34,902 nt of DNA from a bacterium EF100-94H03 bin56 (GCA_002238685.1 MPMV01000046.1:1-34902); one strand, 5' to 3'; numbered from the stretch's first letter, positions 16,250-25,742 are shown. Program-made: numbers and translations. Notes: generated from the letters alone by a model not told the origin.

Positions 16250-16993
16250 GTGACCTTCCACGGGGTCCGGTCCGCTCCCCACGACGGACCGGCGACCCGT
16301 GCTTTTGGCGGTCATTCAGCGTGTATCGCCATCTCGGCCCGCAACACACTGATGATTCTCGATGCCGGCTCCGGCATGCGCACGTGCGGACTGTCGCTGC
16401 TCGGCAAGGGGCCTTTGGAGGGACACGTTTTCTTCAGTCGGCCCACAGTCGTTCGCACCATCGGAATTCCATTTTTCGCCCCGGCCTTTTCGGCCGACAA
16501 TCGCTTCACGCTCTACAGCACCGGCGGGGTCATCAGATCGGAACTCAGACGGCTGATGTCCGATCCCGTGTTCCCCGTCTCTCCCGATATCTTCAACGCC
16601 ACCGTCACCTTCCATGACCTTGAGCCAGGCACACCCGTTGCGCTTGCGTCGGGTATCACGGTCACCACCCTGGTCCTTGGCGGGCCGATGCCGGGAACAG
16701 CCTACCGTTTCGACGGTGATGGCTGGTCGCTCGCCTGGGCAGCAGGCATCACCCACCATGATGACGCAAATGCGCTCCGCCACTTCGCTGGCGGCGCCGA
16801 CCTTCTGATCGCGGGCGGCGCTCCCGAAGCCATCGACCTTCTCATGCGGGGAACGTCAGCCACAAGGCTGGTGATCACGGATCATCCACCGGGTCTTGAA
16901 GATGACGAACTTGCCCATCGCGAAGAAGCGCTTCAACGTCTCGCTCCCAACGCCACTTTTGCGCGACAGGGCGAGTCCCTGCTCCTGAGTTAG
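16250..16993 (+). CDS. metallo-beta-lactamase-fold protein lacking metal-binding residues
   Basis: The 247-residue sequence follows the cyclic-phosphodiesterase-like MBL family. It opens with a GVR segment and then has AFGGHSACI, LMILDAGSGMR, IPFFAPAFSADNRFTLY and FPVSPDIFNATVTF. Where active members have SHTHWDHIQG, this protein reads SRPTVVRTIG (residues 63-72), so all HxHxDH ligands are lost. The later His in the NHPGG region reads VLGGPMPG, and the TDH region reads AGITHH. It is therefore probably a pseudoenzyme or binding protein. The start is uncertain: GTG 16250 or TTG 16247 gives a normal N-terminus 25 bases after the selenoprotein stop, while an in-frame GTG at 16169 would overlap it. 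Its place as third gene in the selenoprotein operon suggests a linked role. Confidence 0.75.
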   Translation: MTFHGVRSAPHDGPATRAFGGHSACIAISARNTLMILDAGSGMRTCGLSLLGKGPLEGHVFFSRPTVVRTIGIPFFAPAFSADNRFTLYSTGGVIRSELRRLMSDPVFPVSPDIFNATVTFHDLEPGTPVALASGITVTTLVLGGPMPGTAYRFDGDGWSLAWAAGITHHDDANALRHFAGGADLLIAGGAPEAIDLLMRGTSATRLVITDHPPGLEDDELAHREEALQRLAPNATFARQGESLLLS

Positions 16994-17273
16994 GGTCCTC
17001 GTGTCGAAGCGGGAGAATCGGAACGATGGAAACGCGCCGTTCCGGACCGTGACCGTTCGTTCGGCAAATCGTGGAGCCCCTGCCGAGGTATCCCGGGTGC
17101 GGCGGCCAACCCTGTCGCCCTTCAATGAGTCAACTGACGCCGGGACGGTTCGGCCTTTCGGCCGCCTCCAGCGCTGACATGATGCACCGGAGCCTCTGCA
17201 CCCTCTCGCTGTTCAGCCCCTCCCTGTCCGAATGCTCCCATGGCGTCCCGTCACGGTGGAACAGCGGGCAGGC
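16994..17273. other. intergenic region between convergent genes
   Basis: No convincing gene is seen in 280 bases. A short GC hairpin CGGCC-TTTC-GGCCG lies at 17151-17164, without a T-tract, and could serve as a weak bidirectional stop. The open frames here have no family resemblance and overlap neighbours. Confidence 0.4.
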
Positions 17274-18161
17274 TCAGCGTTCGAGGAGCTCCCCGACTGT
17301 GCTTTCCACGGCATCGACCGCGATATCGTTCATGGACCCCGTCGTGCTTGTGACCACCGCAGCGTGATTGCCCCAGGGGGCATAGGTTTCGACCGGAGTC
17401 GGGCCGAAGAGGCCGACTGTCGGAGCTCCGCTGGCGGCAGCGAGGTGCATCAATCCACTGTCGTTGGCGATCACAACGGTGCATCGCCGCATCACCTCGG
17501 CGAGAGTCAGGAGATGTTCGCTGCCGGTCAGATCCGAGGTCGTCTCGCGTGGCAGCGCCTCGACGATCGGCTGGGTGAGACCATGTTCTGCCGGCGCTGC
17601 CATGATGACGATGCGCCCGCCCGCCAGCGCACCATCGGGGGAAGTCAGCCGTCTTGCCAGCGCGACGTAGTTTTCCCAGGGCCAGATCTTCCCCCGCCCG
17701 CTGGCAGTAGGGGCGAGACCGAGCACGGGGCCTCCGCATGGCACAAGCCGGGTGGCATGGCGATGGTGGGTCCCGCTGGTCCACACCCTTGGCGACGGGA
17801 CCGGTTCGACACCATACCAGCGCGCCAGGCTCTGCACGCGATGGCCGGCGCCGCCTCTGAACTTGGTGCGTCGCTTGTTCCGTATGAGAACAAAGGGAAC
17901 AGCCGAGGCCCTGAGATCGACGACGAGATCCCACCAGGTGCCCACAGTCTGCCGCCACAGGCCGAACCAGTGCCCCTTGCGCGGTTCCTTGTCGAGAACG
18001 ATCACCCGCTCAAGTCCCGGCAGGCATTCGAAGAGTTCCGCAGCCACCGGCCCGCACACGACGGTCGTCTCGACCCCTTCACCGGCCACGAGATGACCGA
18101 GCAACCCCGTCGAAAGCACCGCGTCACCCAGCCGGGTCGACGTGATGAAGAGCAGTTTCAC
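17274..18161 (-). CDS. glycosyltransferase family 9 (heptosyltransferase-like)
   Basis: A 295-residue GT-B enzyme. The N-terminus KLLFITSTRLGDAVLSTG is the typical GT9 start. LGLAPTASGRGKIWPWENYVAL and the donor-site motif NDSGLMHLAAASGAPTVGLFGPT complete the GT9 pattern. Such enzymes add heptose or related sugars to lipopolysaccharide core on the cytoplasmic face of the inner membrane. The GTG start overlaps the stop of the upstream glycosyltransferase (GTGA at 18158-18161), so the two genes form an operon. The exact sugar and acceptor cannot be inferred, and no waa/rfa cluster is adjacent. Confidence 0.9.
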   Translation of the reverse strand: MKLLFITSTRLGDAVLSTGLLGHLVAGEGVETTVVCGPVAAELFECLPGLERVIVLDKEPRKGHWFGLWRQTVGTWWDLVVDLRASAVPFVLIRNKRRTKFRGGAGHRVQSLARWYGVEPVPSPRVWTSGTHHRHATRLVPCGGPVLGLAPTASGRGKIWPWENYVALARRLTSPDGALAGGRIVIMAAPAEHGLTQPIVEALPRETTSDLTGSEHLLTLAEVMRRCTVVIANDSGLMHLAAASGAPTVGLFGPTPVETYAPWGNHAAVVTSTTGSMNDIAVDAVESTVGELLER

Positions 18162-19204
18162 CGACTCATCACAGCGTTGTGGAGAGCTTCGAGTTCGGCC
18201 GCCGCATCGTCCCAGGATCTGTCCCGCTGAAGATCGGCCGCGTCCTTCGAACGACCGCGGTAGACGAGTTCCTCCTTGAGACAGAGGATGGCACAGTTGG
18301 CAAATGCAGCGTCATCGGGCACCAGGAAACCTGATCTGCTGTCCTTGATACGCTCCACGGCAGCTCCCGTCTTGAAGGCCACACCTGGACAGCCGGCTGC
18401 CTGGGATTCGGCGAGCGTCGCCACGTAGGCTTCACGCAACGATCCGGGATGAAGATGGACACGGGCATGACGGAACTCCCCGGCCATGTCGGCATCCGGG
18501 AGCGGTCGCCGGACCACCACGCCGGCACTGCCGAGACCCTCGATGCGGCGCCACAGCCTTGCCAGATCACCCTCCACCACCTGGCCCGAGGCCGCCCTGG
18601 CAAGCAACCCGGAAAACACATGCAGTTCCGCTTCGTCAATCATGGGATGGATCTTGTCGACCCAGAGATCAAGGAGCCACGAAAGACCGCCGCGCGGGTG
18701 CATCGTGGTCACCGCCCTTGGCGGCCAGTATCCCTGGGGGGGCTCCGGCGCAAGGTAGGCCGGAGCAATGCCCGGGCGCAGGACCACAGCCAGTTCTTCA
18801 TCGGCGCTCCATGATGACACATGGTGGTCACCCATGAAGACGATGCGGTCGATTCGGCAGGCACCAGCCCTGGAAGCGAGTGCCGCCGCGCCGCTATCGT
18901 CCAGTTGATCGGCCACCCAGAGCACCCGACACTGGCCGGATGGAACATTCTCCAAGAGCCGCGGGTGCCTGAGCGCCACGACAAGATCGGACTCAGGCAC
19001 CTCCCCATCGGCGATACTCTGCCAGAACACGCCCCGGATGGTGCGCGCGCCATCGCAGCGGTTCATCACCGTGACCTCGTGGTGGCGTTTGGCCAGAGCC
19101 TCGGCGAGAAAGACGAGGCCCTTTTGCGCGCCACCCATGGGATCGTTGCGCGGCGTGTAGCCGTCAAAGGCAAAGGAATCGTCGAGAAAGAGGATCTTCA
19201 TCAT
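18158..19204 (-). CDS. glycosyltransferase, GT4-like
   Basis: A 348-residue protein with a GT-B outline. The N-terminal Rossmann half starts KILFLDDSFAFDGYTPRND and includes MGGAQKGLVFLAEALAKRHHEVTVMNR. The C-terminal donor-binding half has HLHPGSLREAYVATLAESQAAG, which carries the E-x7-E motif of retaining GT4 enzymes, and GFLVPDD. The sequence between (RGGLSWLLDLWVDKIH) is also typical. Two adjacent ATGs (19204, 19201) are possible starts. It is the first gene of a two-gene operon with the GT9 enzyme and probably acts in the same cell-surface glycan. It diverges from ygfZ across 146 bases, in which I see no clear promoter. Confidence 0.85.
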   Translation of the reverse strand: MMKILFLDDSFAFDGYTPRNDPMGGAQKGLVFLAEALAKRHHEVTVMNRCDGARTIRGVFWQSIADGEVPESDLVVALRHPRLLENVPSGQCRVLWVADQLDDSGAAALASRAGACRIDRIVFMGDHHVSSWSADEELAVVLRPGIAPAYLAPEPPQGYWPPRAVTTMHPRGGLSWLLDLWVDKIHPMIDEAELHVFSGLLARAASGQVVEGDLARLWRRIEGLGSAGVVVRRPLPDADMAGEFRHARVHLHPGSLREAYVATLAESQAAGCPGVAFKTGAAVERIKDSRSGFLVPDDAAFANCAILCLKEELVYRGRSKDAADLQRDRSWDDAAAELEALHNAVMSR

Positions 19205-19350
19205 CCACCAGGGGAGAAAGGGCCGGGTATAGAACCGCCCCGAACCGGTTCAGGCAACCCCTGGCAGTCCATGCGCGGTCCCCGGGGGGCTTGCCGTAGG
19301 GCGGAGTCATCGCCATCCTTGCCCGGTTTCAGGATCCGGAGGATGCGGGA

Positions 19351-20259
19351 ATGACGGACACATCGCGTGTCGCACTCGAGGGTCGCGGCGTTCTCGCCAT
19401 CGACGGCCCGGATGCGCGCGCTTTCCTCCAGGGCATCATCACCAACGACATCGACCAGGTGGACCGGGCGTGCGCAATCTATGCCGCCCTGCTGACGCCC
19501 CAGGGCAAGTTTCTCTTCGATTTCTTCATTGCCGACGATGGCGACGGCGGCCTCCTCCTCGACACGAGACGGGATCGCCTTGACACTCTTGTCGAGCGAC
19601 TCGACTTCTACCGGCTGCGGGCAAAGGTGCGCATCCGCGATGTCTCCGAAGACTGGCGCGTCAGCGCCCTCATCGGCGACGAAGCGGCCAGGATCGCCCG
19701 CCTCGTCTCCCGCCCGGGCAATGCGCGCCGGGCAGAATGCTCCATCATCATGATCGATCCCAGGCTGGCGGCACTCGGCGTGCGTGTCATTCACCCCGTC
19801 AACAAACCCGTGTTTGCGGAGATCGCCGACATGTCGCCAGACGCCTACGATGTGCACCGCCTGGACCTTTCTGTTGGTGAGGCCACCCTGGACTTCATCG
19901 TCGAAAAGTCCTTTGCCCTCGAGAGCAACTTCGATCATCTCAACGCCATTGATTTCACCAAGGGCTGCTATGTCGGGCAGGAACTGACGGCGCGCACCAG
20001 GTACCGCGGTACCGTGAGACGGCGTCTCTACCGGGTCGTTTCGACCGATGACGGGAGCCTGCCGGATCCGGGAACGCTGATCACGGCGGGGAAGACCGAA
20101 ATCGGCGAGATGAGAAGCAGCCGGGGCACCACCGGCATCGCACTCATCCGCATGGACCGGCTCGAGGAAGCCGGTGACAGGGAGATCCGCGCCGGCACCG
20201 CTGCCCTCGTCGCCGAACGACCCGGGTGGTTTCCGCAGGATTCCGCCCCCGCCGACTGA
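19351..20259 (+). CDS. ygfZ: YgfZ/GcvT-like folate-binding protein
   Basis: YgfZ (human IBA57 relative) binds tetrahydrofolate and supports maturation or repair of certain Fe-S cluster enzymes. The 302-residue protein has an N-terminal GcvT-like fold (GVLAIDGPDARAFLQGIITNDI, LTPQGKFLFDF) and the diagnostic signature KGCYVGQE at residues 204-211, with Cys206 the conserved cysteine. The C-terminal TRYRGTVRRRLYRV segment fits family members. It is monocistronic, divergent from the glycosyltransferase pair and convergent with the HAD hydrolase. The length is close to E. coli YgfZ (326). Confidence 0.93.
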   Translation: MTDTSRVALEGRGVLAIDGPDARAFLQGIITNDIDQVDRACAIYAALLTPQGKFLFDFFIADDGDGGLLLDTRRDRLDTLVERLDFYRLRAKVRIRDVSEDWRVSALIGDEAARIARLVSRPGNARRAECSIIMIDPRLAALGVRVIHPVNKPVFAEIADMSPDAYDVHRLDLSVGEATLDFIVEKSFALESNFDHLNAIDFTKGCYVGQELTARTRYRGTVRRRLYRVVSTDDGSLPDPGTLITAGKTEIGEMRSSRGTTGIALIRMDRLEEAGDREIRAGTAALVAERPGWFPQDSAPAD

Positions 20260-20269
20260 ACTACAGCTC

Positions 20270-20290
20270 CCGGCCGCGTGCGTTGGCCGG
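20270..20290. terminator. possible bidirectional terminator hairpin
   Basis: CCGGCC (20270-20275) and GGCCGG (20285-20290) pair around a 9-base loop in the 69-base gap between the convergent ygfZ and HAD genes. No T-tract follows on either side, so intrinsic termination is uncertain. Confidence 0.35.
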
Positions 20291-20328
20291 ATCATCGCGC
20301 GAGTCCGCGAGCCTGTGTGGATGGTCAG

Positions 20329-21033
20329 TCAGGCCGGGTCGATGCGGTCGAGGAGGTCAACGACATCCTTCATGTGAACGACCGAAAAGGTACCCTCGAT
20401 GACATCGGCCCCCTCCGGCGCCCACTTGTCACCGTGTCGTGCGACCCGGCAACTCGTCCAGCCGCGGGCGTTTGCCGGCACAATGTCATGGAACCGGCTG
20501 TGAGCGACGTGAAGCAGGTCATCCTCGCCGAGTCCCCGTTCCCCGAGGCTGGCAACGAGAGTATCGAAGTGGCGCGGACCGGGCTTGTAGCCCTTGACGT
20601 CGTCTGCGGTGATGAGAATGTCGAACTCCCGTTCGAGTTGTGCTGCGCTGCCGGCAAAGAGATCGCGGTCAACATTGGAGATCACGCACAGGATCCGCCC
20701 CTGGCGCGCCAGTGCCTCGAGGGAGCGCGCCGAATCATCGAAGGCCGGCCAGTCACCCACACTTTCCGCAAATCGGGCGCACACACCTTCGTCTGCCGGA
20801 ATGCCGCAGGATTCGGAGAGGCACGCGAGGGACCGGGAGAGCACACTGCGATAGGAAAGGAACGTATCGTGCCTCTGTTCGACGACCTGCGCATCGAACA
20901 GGCGGCGGACCAACTCCTCTCCCGGGACATCGAGTCCGTTGCGCTGCGCCCAGGCGCCCAGCCACTCCGCGATTCCGCGTTCCCAGTCGATCAGCGTGCC
21001 ATAGCAATCAAAGGACAGTGCCCGGTACTTCAT
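20329..21033 (-). CDS. HAD-superfamily hydrolase (haloacid dehalogenase type II-like)
   Basis: A 234-residue HAD protein with the nucleophile motif FDCYGTLID (Asp9), motif II in VISNVD and motif III Lys in KGYKPGP. A late segment, HVAHSRFHDIVPANARG, is common in type II dehalogenase-like members. The ATG at 21033 overlaps the ppdK stop (ATGA at 21030-21033), so it is the last gene of the glyQ-glyS-ppdK transcript. Activity could be on a phosphate ester or on a haloacid; the sequence does not settle it. The place in the operon suggests a housekeeping phosphatase, which is inference. Confidence 0.88.
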   Translation of the reverse strand: MKYRALSFDCYGTLIDWERGIAEWLGAWAQRNGLDVPGEELVRRLFDAQVVEQRHDTFLSYRSVLSRSLACLSESCGIPADEGVCARFAESVGDWPAFDDSARSLEALARQGRILCVISNVDRDLFAGSAAQLEREFDILITADDVKGYKPGPRHFDTLVASLGERGLGEDDLLHVAHSRFHDIVPANARGWTSCRVARHGDKWAPEGADVIEGTFSVVHMKDVVDLLDRIDPA

Positions 21034-23690
21034 GATGCATCCTGCTCCAGTATGGCCGCCTGGGCCGCTGCCAGGCGGGCGATGGGTATCCGGTAGGGGG
21101 AACACGACACGTAATCGAGACCCGTCCGGTGACAAAAGGCGATGGAAGCAGGATCGCCGCCGTGCTCACCACAGATGCCCAGTCCGAGGTCGCTCCTTGT
21201 GCGCCTTCCCCTGGTGCTGGCAAGCGCCACGAACTCCCCGACACCCTCTGTATCGAGAGTGACGAAAGGATCTTCGGCGAAAATGTCTTCCTCAAGGTAG
21301 CGCTCGATAAAACGGCCCGAGTCGTCGCGGCTGATACCGAACACTGTCTGCGTCAGGTCATTGGTTCCGAAACTGAAGAAGTCGGCCGAGCGGGCAATGT
21401 CACCGGCCTGAAGGGCGGCGCGGGGCAACTCGATCATGGTTCCCACCTGGTAGTGCGGACACTCACCTGTCTCAGCCGCGACAGCCGCAGCCACGGCGTC
21501 GACCGCCTGGCGGATGATCGCAAGTTCGCGGCCTGTAGCGACCAGCGGCACCATGATTTCAAGATGCACCGGTTCACCTTCGGCGCGTCCTGCCTCAAGA
21601 GCCGCCTCGAGAATGGCGCGAGCCTGCATTTCGTAAATCTCCGGATGGGAGATTCCGAGCCGACACCCGCGATGCCCGAGCATGGGGTTGAGTTCCCTGA
21701 GCGAGGCGGCGCGAAGACGCACATGCTCGACGTCGGTCCCGGTGTGACGCGCCAGTTCCTCGAGCTCCCGCATGCCGGTCGGCAGGAATTCGTGCAGTGG
21801 CGGGTCGAGGAGGCGCACCGTCACGGGCAGACCCGCCATCGTGCGGAACAGCTCGACAAGGTCCGCCCGCTGCATGGGCAGGATCCTCTCGAGCGGGCGA
21901 CGTCGGCCCTCGACGTCTTCTGCCATGATCATCTCGCGCATGGCGATAATGCGGCCGTCCTCGAAGAACATGTGCTCCGTCCGGCAAAGACCGATGCCGT
22001 CCGCGCCAAACTCCCGCGCTCTCGCCGCATCCGCCGGTGTCTCGGCATTGGCCCTCACACCCAGAGTCCTCTCCTCGTCGGCCCACTCCATGAAGATTTC
22101 GAACTCTCCGGACTGCTTCGGTTGCCGGGTCGGAATCTCTCCGGCAATCACCTCACCGGTGGATCCGTCGATGGTGATGATGTCGCCCTTCCTGATCGTC
22201 ACATCACCAGCCACAAGGAGATCTTGCCCCGGGTCGACGCGGATCCCGCCGGCGCCAGTCACGCATGGACGACCCATGCCACGGGCTACCAGCGCCGCAT
22301 GGGAGGTCTGGCCACCATGGCGGGTCAGGATACCGCGGGCCGCGTGCATGCCATGGATATCCTCCGGACTGGTCTCGGGGCGGACCAGAATGACGGCCCT
22401 GCCCTCGGCGCCGAGCGCCTGGGCGTCATCGGCGTGGAAGACCGCCATGCCCGAGGCCGCACCGGGCGAACCGGGCAGGCCACGGGCAATCACATGTCGC
22501 GGAGCGCGCGGATCGGGGACCGGATGAAGCAGACGATCGAGATCGCGGGGATCAATCCTCATCAGCGCTTCCTGGCGTGTGATCAGGCCCTCCGAAGCCA
22601 TGTCGACAGCCACTTTCAGCGCCGCCTGGACACTGCGCTTGGCGTTGCGGGTCTGGAGCATGAACAGACTGTGGCGCTCGATGGTGAACTCGATGTCCTG
22701 CATGTCGCGAAAGTGCTGTTCCAGACGATCCATGACAGCCACAAGTTCGCCCCAGGCATCCGGCATCCTCTCCTCGAGCGAGGTGCCGTCACCGGCTGAT
22801 GCGATCGGCCAGGGCGTTCTCAGGCCCGCCACGACATCCTCACCCTGGGCGTTGGCGAGATACTCTCCAAACGGCGTCGGTGCACCCGTGTCCGGATTGC
22901 GCGTGAACGCGACACCGGTGGCACAATCCTCCCCCATGTTGCCGAAGACCATCGCCTGAACGTTGACAGCTGTTCCAGGGGTGTCGGGAATCCCGTGAAT
23001 TCTCCGGTAGTCGATGGCCCGCCGGTTGTTCCATGACCGGAACACGGCGCGCACGGCGCCCCAAAGCTGTTCGAAGGGATCCTCGGGGAACGGCGCTTGA
23101 AGGCGTGATTGCGCATGGTGACGGAAGCGCGCGACGATTTCCTTCAGGGAATCGGCAGACAGGCCTGAATCCTCGCTGACTCCCTCCTCGTCCTTGACCT
23201 CATCCAGGATGTCCTCGAAATCGCCATGATCGAGGTCCAGAACGACTCCACAGTACATCTGGATGAACCGGCGGTAGCTGTCCCAGGCAAAACGGTCGCT
23301 GCCGCTGGCTCTTGCGAGACCCTCCACGGTGGTGTCGTTGAGCCCGAGATTGAGAACCGTATCCATCATGCCGGGCATGGAGGCCGGTGCGCCCGAGCGC
23401 ACGGACACCAGCAGGGGATCGGTAGCGCTGCCAAAGCTCCGTCCCATTTGCGTTTCTACTTCACGAAGGGCTTTCCTCACCTCCCTCGCGACCTCCCCGG
23501 AAAGGTCGAGGGCACCATCGGCAAGATATGCCTCGCAGACCTCGGTGGTGATCGTGAAGCCGGGTGGCACAGGGAGGCCGAGAGCAGCCATTTCCGCGAG
23601 ATTGGCCCCCTTGCCCCCGAGCAGGGTACGCATCGACGCGGCACCATCGGCGCCTCGAGGACCAAAGGAATAGACCCGGGAAACGGTCAT
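21030..23690 (-). CDS. ppdK: pyruvate, phosphate dikinase
   Basis: Interconverts pyruvate, ATP and phosphate with PEP, AMP and pyrophosphate, linking lower glycolysis and gluconeogenesis. The 886-residue length is normal. The N-terminal ATP-grasp domain begins GGKGANLAEMAALGLPVPPGF. The swivelling domain carries the phosphorylated His464 in GGQTSHAALVARG. The C-terminal PEP/pyruvate barrel has GIGLCRTEHMFF, FSFGTNDLTQT and the catalytic Cys in GICGEHGGDP. The start ATG directly follows the glyS stop (TGA then ATG, no gap). The coupling to glycyl-tRNA synthetase genes recurs in alphaproteobacteria. Confidence 0.98.
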   Translation of the reverse strand: MTVSRVYSFGPRGADGAASMRTLLGGKGANLAEMAALGLPVPPGFTITTEVCEAYLADGALDLSGEVAREVRKALREVETQMGRSFGSATDPLLVSVRSGAPASMPGMMDTVLNLGLNDTTVEGLARASGSDRFAWDSYRRFIQMYCGVVLDLDHGDFEDILDEVKDEEGVSEDSGLSADSLKEIVARFRHHAQSRLQAPFPEDPFEQLWGAVRAVFRSWNNRRAIDYRRIHGIPDTPGTAVNVQAMVFGNMGEDCATGVAFTRNPDTGAPTPFGEYLANAQGEDVVAGLRTPWPIASAGDGTSLEERMPDAWGELVAVMDRLEQHFRDMQDIEFTIERHSLFMLQTRNAKRSVQAALKVAVDMASEGLITRQEALMRIDPRDLDRLLHPVPDPRAPRHVIARGLPGSPGAASGMAVFHADDAQALGAEGRAVILVRPETSPEDIHGMHAARGILTRHGGQTSHAALVARGMGRPCVTGAGGIRVDPGQDLLVAGDVTIRKGDIITIDGSTGEVIAGEIPTRQPKQSGEFEIFMEWADEERTLGVRANAETPADAARAREFGADGIGLCRTEHMFFEDGRIIAMREMIMAEDVEGRRRPLERILPMQRADLVELFRTMAGLPVTVRLLDPPLHEFLPTGMRELEELARHTGTDVEHVRLRAASLRELNPMLGHRGCRLGISHPEIYEMQARAILEAALEAGRAEGEPVHLEIMVPLVATGRELAIIRQAVDAVAAAVAAETGECPHYQVGTMIELPRAALQAGDIARSADFFSFGTNDLTQTVFGISRDDSGRFIERYLEEDIFAEDPFVTLDTEGVGEFVALASTRGRRTRSDLGLGICGEHGGDPASIAFCHRTGLDYVSCSPYRIPIARLAAAQAAILEQDAS

Positions 23691-25742
23691 TCAGCCTCCG
23701 ATCCTCGAAAAGTCGGCAACACGATCCATGGATGCACGGATGCGCCCGAGCAGGTTGAGACGGTTTTCCCGCAAGGCGGGGTCCTCGGCGTTGACAGTGA
23801 CCGAATCGAAAAACGCGCCCAGGGGTGGTCGCAGTGAAGCGAGGGCTTCCATGGCACCGGCAAGATCCTCGGCAGCAAGGGCATCGTCCATGGCCGCATC
23901 CGCCGTCTCAAGGGCCGTCACGACCGCTCGCTCGGCCTCCTCCAGCAACAGGTTCTGGCTGACGTTGCCGCCGGTGAAGGTACAACCGTCCTTCGCTTCC
24001 TCGATGCGCAGGATGTTGGCGGCGCGCCGATAGGCCTCGAGCAGGTCGCCGCCGTCGGGCGATTCAATGAATGAATCGAGAGCCTCGATTCGCCGCACAA
24101 GGCGCACGAGGTCGCCGTCCCGCGTGCCGGAGAACACCGCATCAATGAGATGATGCCCCAGCCGGCGCTCACGCAGATGAACCCTGAGGCGATCGGCCAC
24201 AAACTCAAGGACCTCGCCGGAAACATCGCGTCCGTAACCCTCTCCCGCCGCCTTCAGGGCCTCGAGAAGATCGAGGCGCAGTCCGTTCTCCAGGACGAGA
24301 CGCACGGTGCCGAGCGCGGCGCGGCGCAGGGCCAGGGGATCGCGTGAGCCCGATGGTCTCTCGCCGATGCCGAAGAATCCGGCAAGCGTGTCGAGTCTCT
24401 CGGCCATGGCCACGGCCACGCTGACCGGCGCCGAAGGACAGCGGTCGGAAGGTCCGGCTGGCCGGTAGTGTTCCGTGATGGCAAGCGCGATGTCGGCGTC
24501 CTCTCCGGCGGCACGGGCGAGATGCCCCCCCATGATTCCCTGCAGTTCCGGAAACTCTCCCACGGTGTCACTGACCAGATCCGCTTTGGCGAGCCATGCC
24601 GCCCGGCCTGCCTGATCACGGTCGCATCCGGGGATCGCCGGTGCAAGCCAGCGGGCCAGGGTCTTGAGGCGGTGAGCCCGTTCCTCAAGAGTGCCCAGGC
24701 GGGCGTGAAACACCACCGTCGAAAGGCCGCTGATCCGGCTCTCGAGACCCACCCGAAGGTCACGGTCCCAGAAGTGCCGGCCATCGGCCAGGCGGGCCGC
24801 CAGAACCCTCTCGTTGCCCTTCCTGATGGACCGGCCACCATCGCGGCCCTCCATGTTGGCGACAAACAGGAATCCTGGTGCCAGGTTGCCTGAAGGTGTA
24901 CGCAAGGGCATGTAGCGCTGGTGGTGAACCATTTCCGTGGTCAGCAGATCGTCGGGAACCTCCATGTATCCACCATCGAAGGTGCCGGCCATGACCACTG
25001 GCCACTCGACGAGACCGGCAAGTTCGTCGATGAGACGCGCCGGTGCGTCGGCCACGAGGCCAAGGTCGTCGGCGACGGCCCGGGCCCTCTCCTCGATCAG
25101 GCTCCGCCGTTCGTCGTGATCCGGGATGACACAGGCGTCACGCAGCCTGGCGCGGTAGTCGGCGTAGCTGCGGACCTCGAAGGGTGCGGGGTGAAGGAAG
25201 CGATGGCCCCGGGTCACGGCGCCCGATTCACAACCAGCGAAGCGGAAAGGCACGACATTCCCGGCGAAGAGAGCGAGAATCGAAACCACGGGACGGACCC
25301 AGCGTGTCTCGCCGTCGGCCCAGCGCATGGATTTCGGCCACGCAAGGGCCGTCATCGCCTCCGGGACGACGCGCGCCAGCACCCCGGCGGTGGCCTGACC
25401 TCCCTTGCGGGTCACCGCAAACCAGAATTCGCCCTTCGACGTTGTCCTGCGGATGAGATCGTCGATCCCGACCCCGGCCGATCGGGCGAAGCCGGCGACC
25501 GCCCGGGTCGGGGCGCCGATCCTCGGACCCTTGCGTTCCGTCTCGAATGATGGCTGACACTCCGGCAACCCCTCGAGATGGACCACCATGCGCCGCGGCG
25601 ACACATGGGCACGCCTCGATGAGGCCTTGAGATCCTCATCGGCAAGGCGCTGCTCCAGGAGATCGCCAAAGCGCTCCAGCGCCCCTCGCTGCATCGATGC
25701 GGGAATCTCCTCGGAGAGGATTTCGAGAAGAAAGTCGGCCAC
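23691..25742 (-). CDS. glyS: glycyl-tRNA synthetase beta subunit
   Basis: The beta subunit of the bacterial alpha2beta2 glycyl-tRNA synthetase, responsible mainly for tRNA binding. At 683 residues it matches the family (E. coli 689). The N-terminus MADFLLEILSEEIPASMQ is nearly invariant in the family, and the HD-like middle part and C-terminal anticodon-binding region (DAAMDDALAAEDLAGAMEALASL) are present. The start is GTG, three bases after the glyQ stop. The gene order glyQ-glyS-ppdK is kept intact. Confidence 0.97.
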   Translation of the reverse strand: MADFLLEILSEEIPASMQRGALERFGDLLEQRLADEDLKASSRRAHVSPRRMVVHLEGLPECQPSFETERKGPRIGAPTRAVAGFARSAGVGIDDLIRRTTSKGEFWFAVTRKGGQATAGVLARVVPEAMTALAWPKSMRWADGETRWVRPVVSILALFAGNVVPFRFAGCESGAVTRGHRFLHPAPFEVRSYADYRARLRDACVIPDHDERRSLIEERARAVADDLGLVADAPARLIDELAGLVEWPVVMAGTFDGGYMEVPDDLLTTEMVHHQRYMPLRTPSGNLAPGFLFVANMEGRDGGRSIRKGNERVLAARLADGRHFWDRDLRVGLESRISGLSTVVFHARLGTLEERAHRLKTLARWLAPAIPGCDRDQAGRAAWLAKADLVSDTVGEFPELQGIMGGHLARAAGEDADIALAITEHYRPAGPSDRCPSAPVSVAVAMAERLDTLAGFFGIGERPSGSRDPLALRRAALGTVRLVLENGLRLDLLEALKAAGEGYGRDVSGEVLEFVADRLRVHLRERRLGHHLIDAVFSGTRDGDLVRLVRRIEALDSFIESPDGGDLLEAYRRAANILRIEEAKDGCTFTGGNVSQNLLLEEAERAVVTALETADAAMDDALAAEDLAGAMEALASLRPPLGAFFDSVTVNAEDPALRENRLNLLGRIRASMDRVADFSRIGG

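Noticed and set aside
16856..17125. 89-codon minus-strand frame between the MBL-like and GT9 genes
   Set aside because: It overlaps the MBL-like gene, has no ribosome site and no recognisable motif.
21129..22799. 556-codon open frame on the plus strand
   Set aside because: It is antisense to the intact ppdK gene, and its product is low-complexity with no motif.
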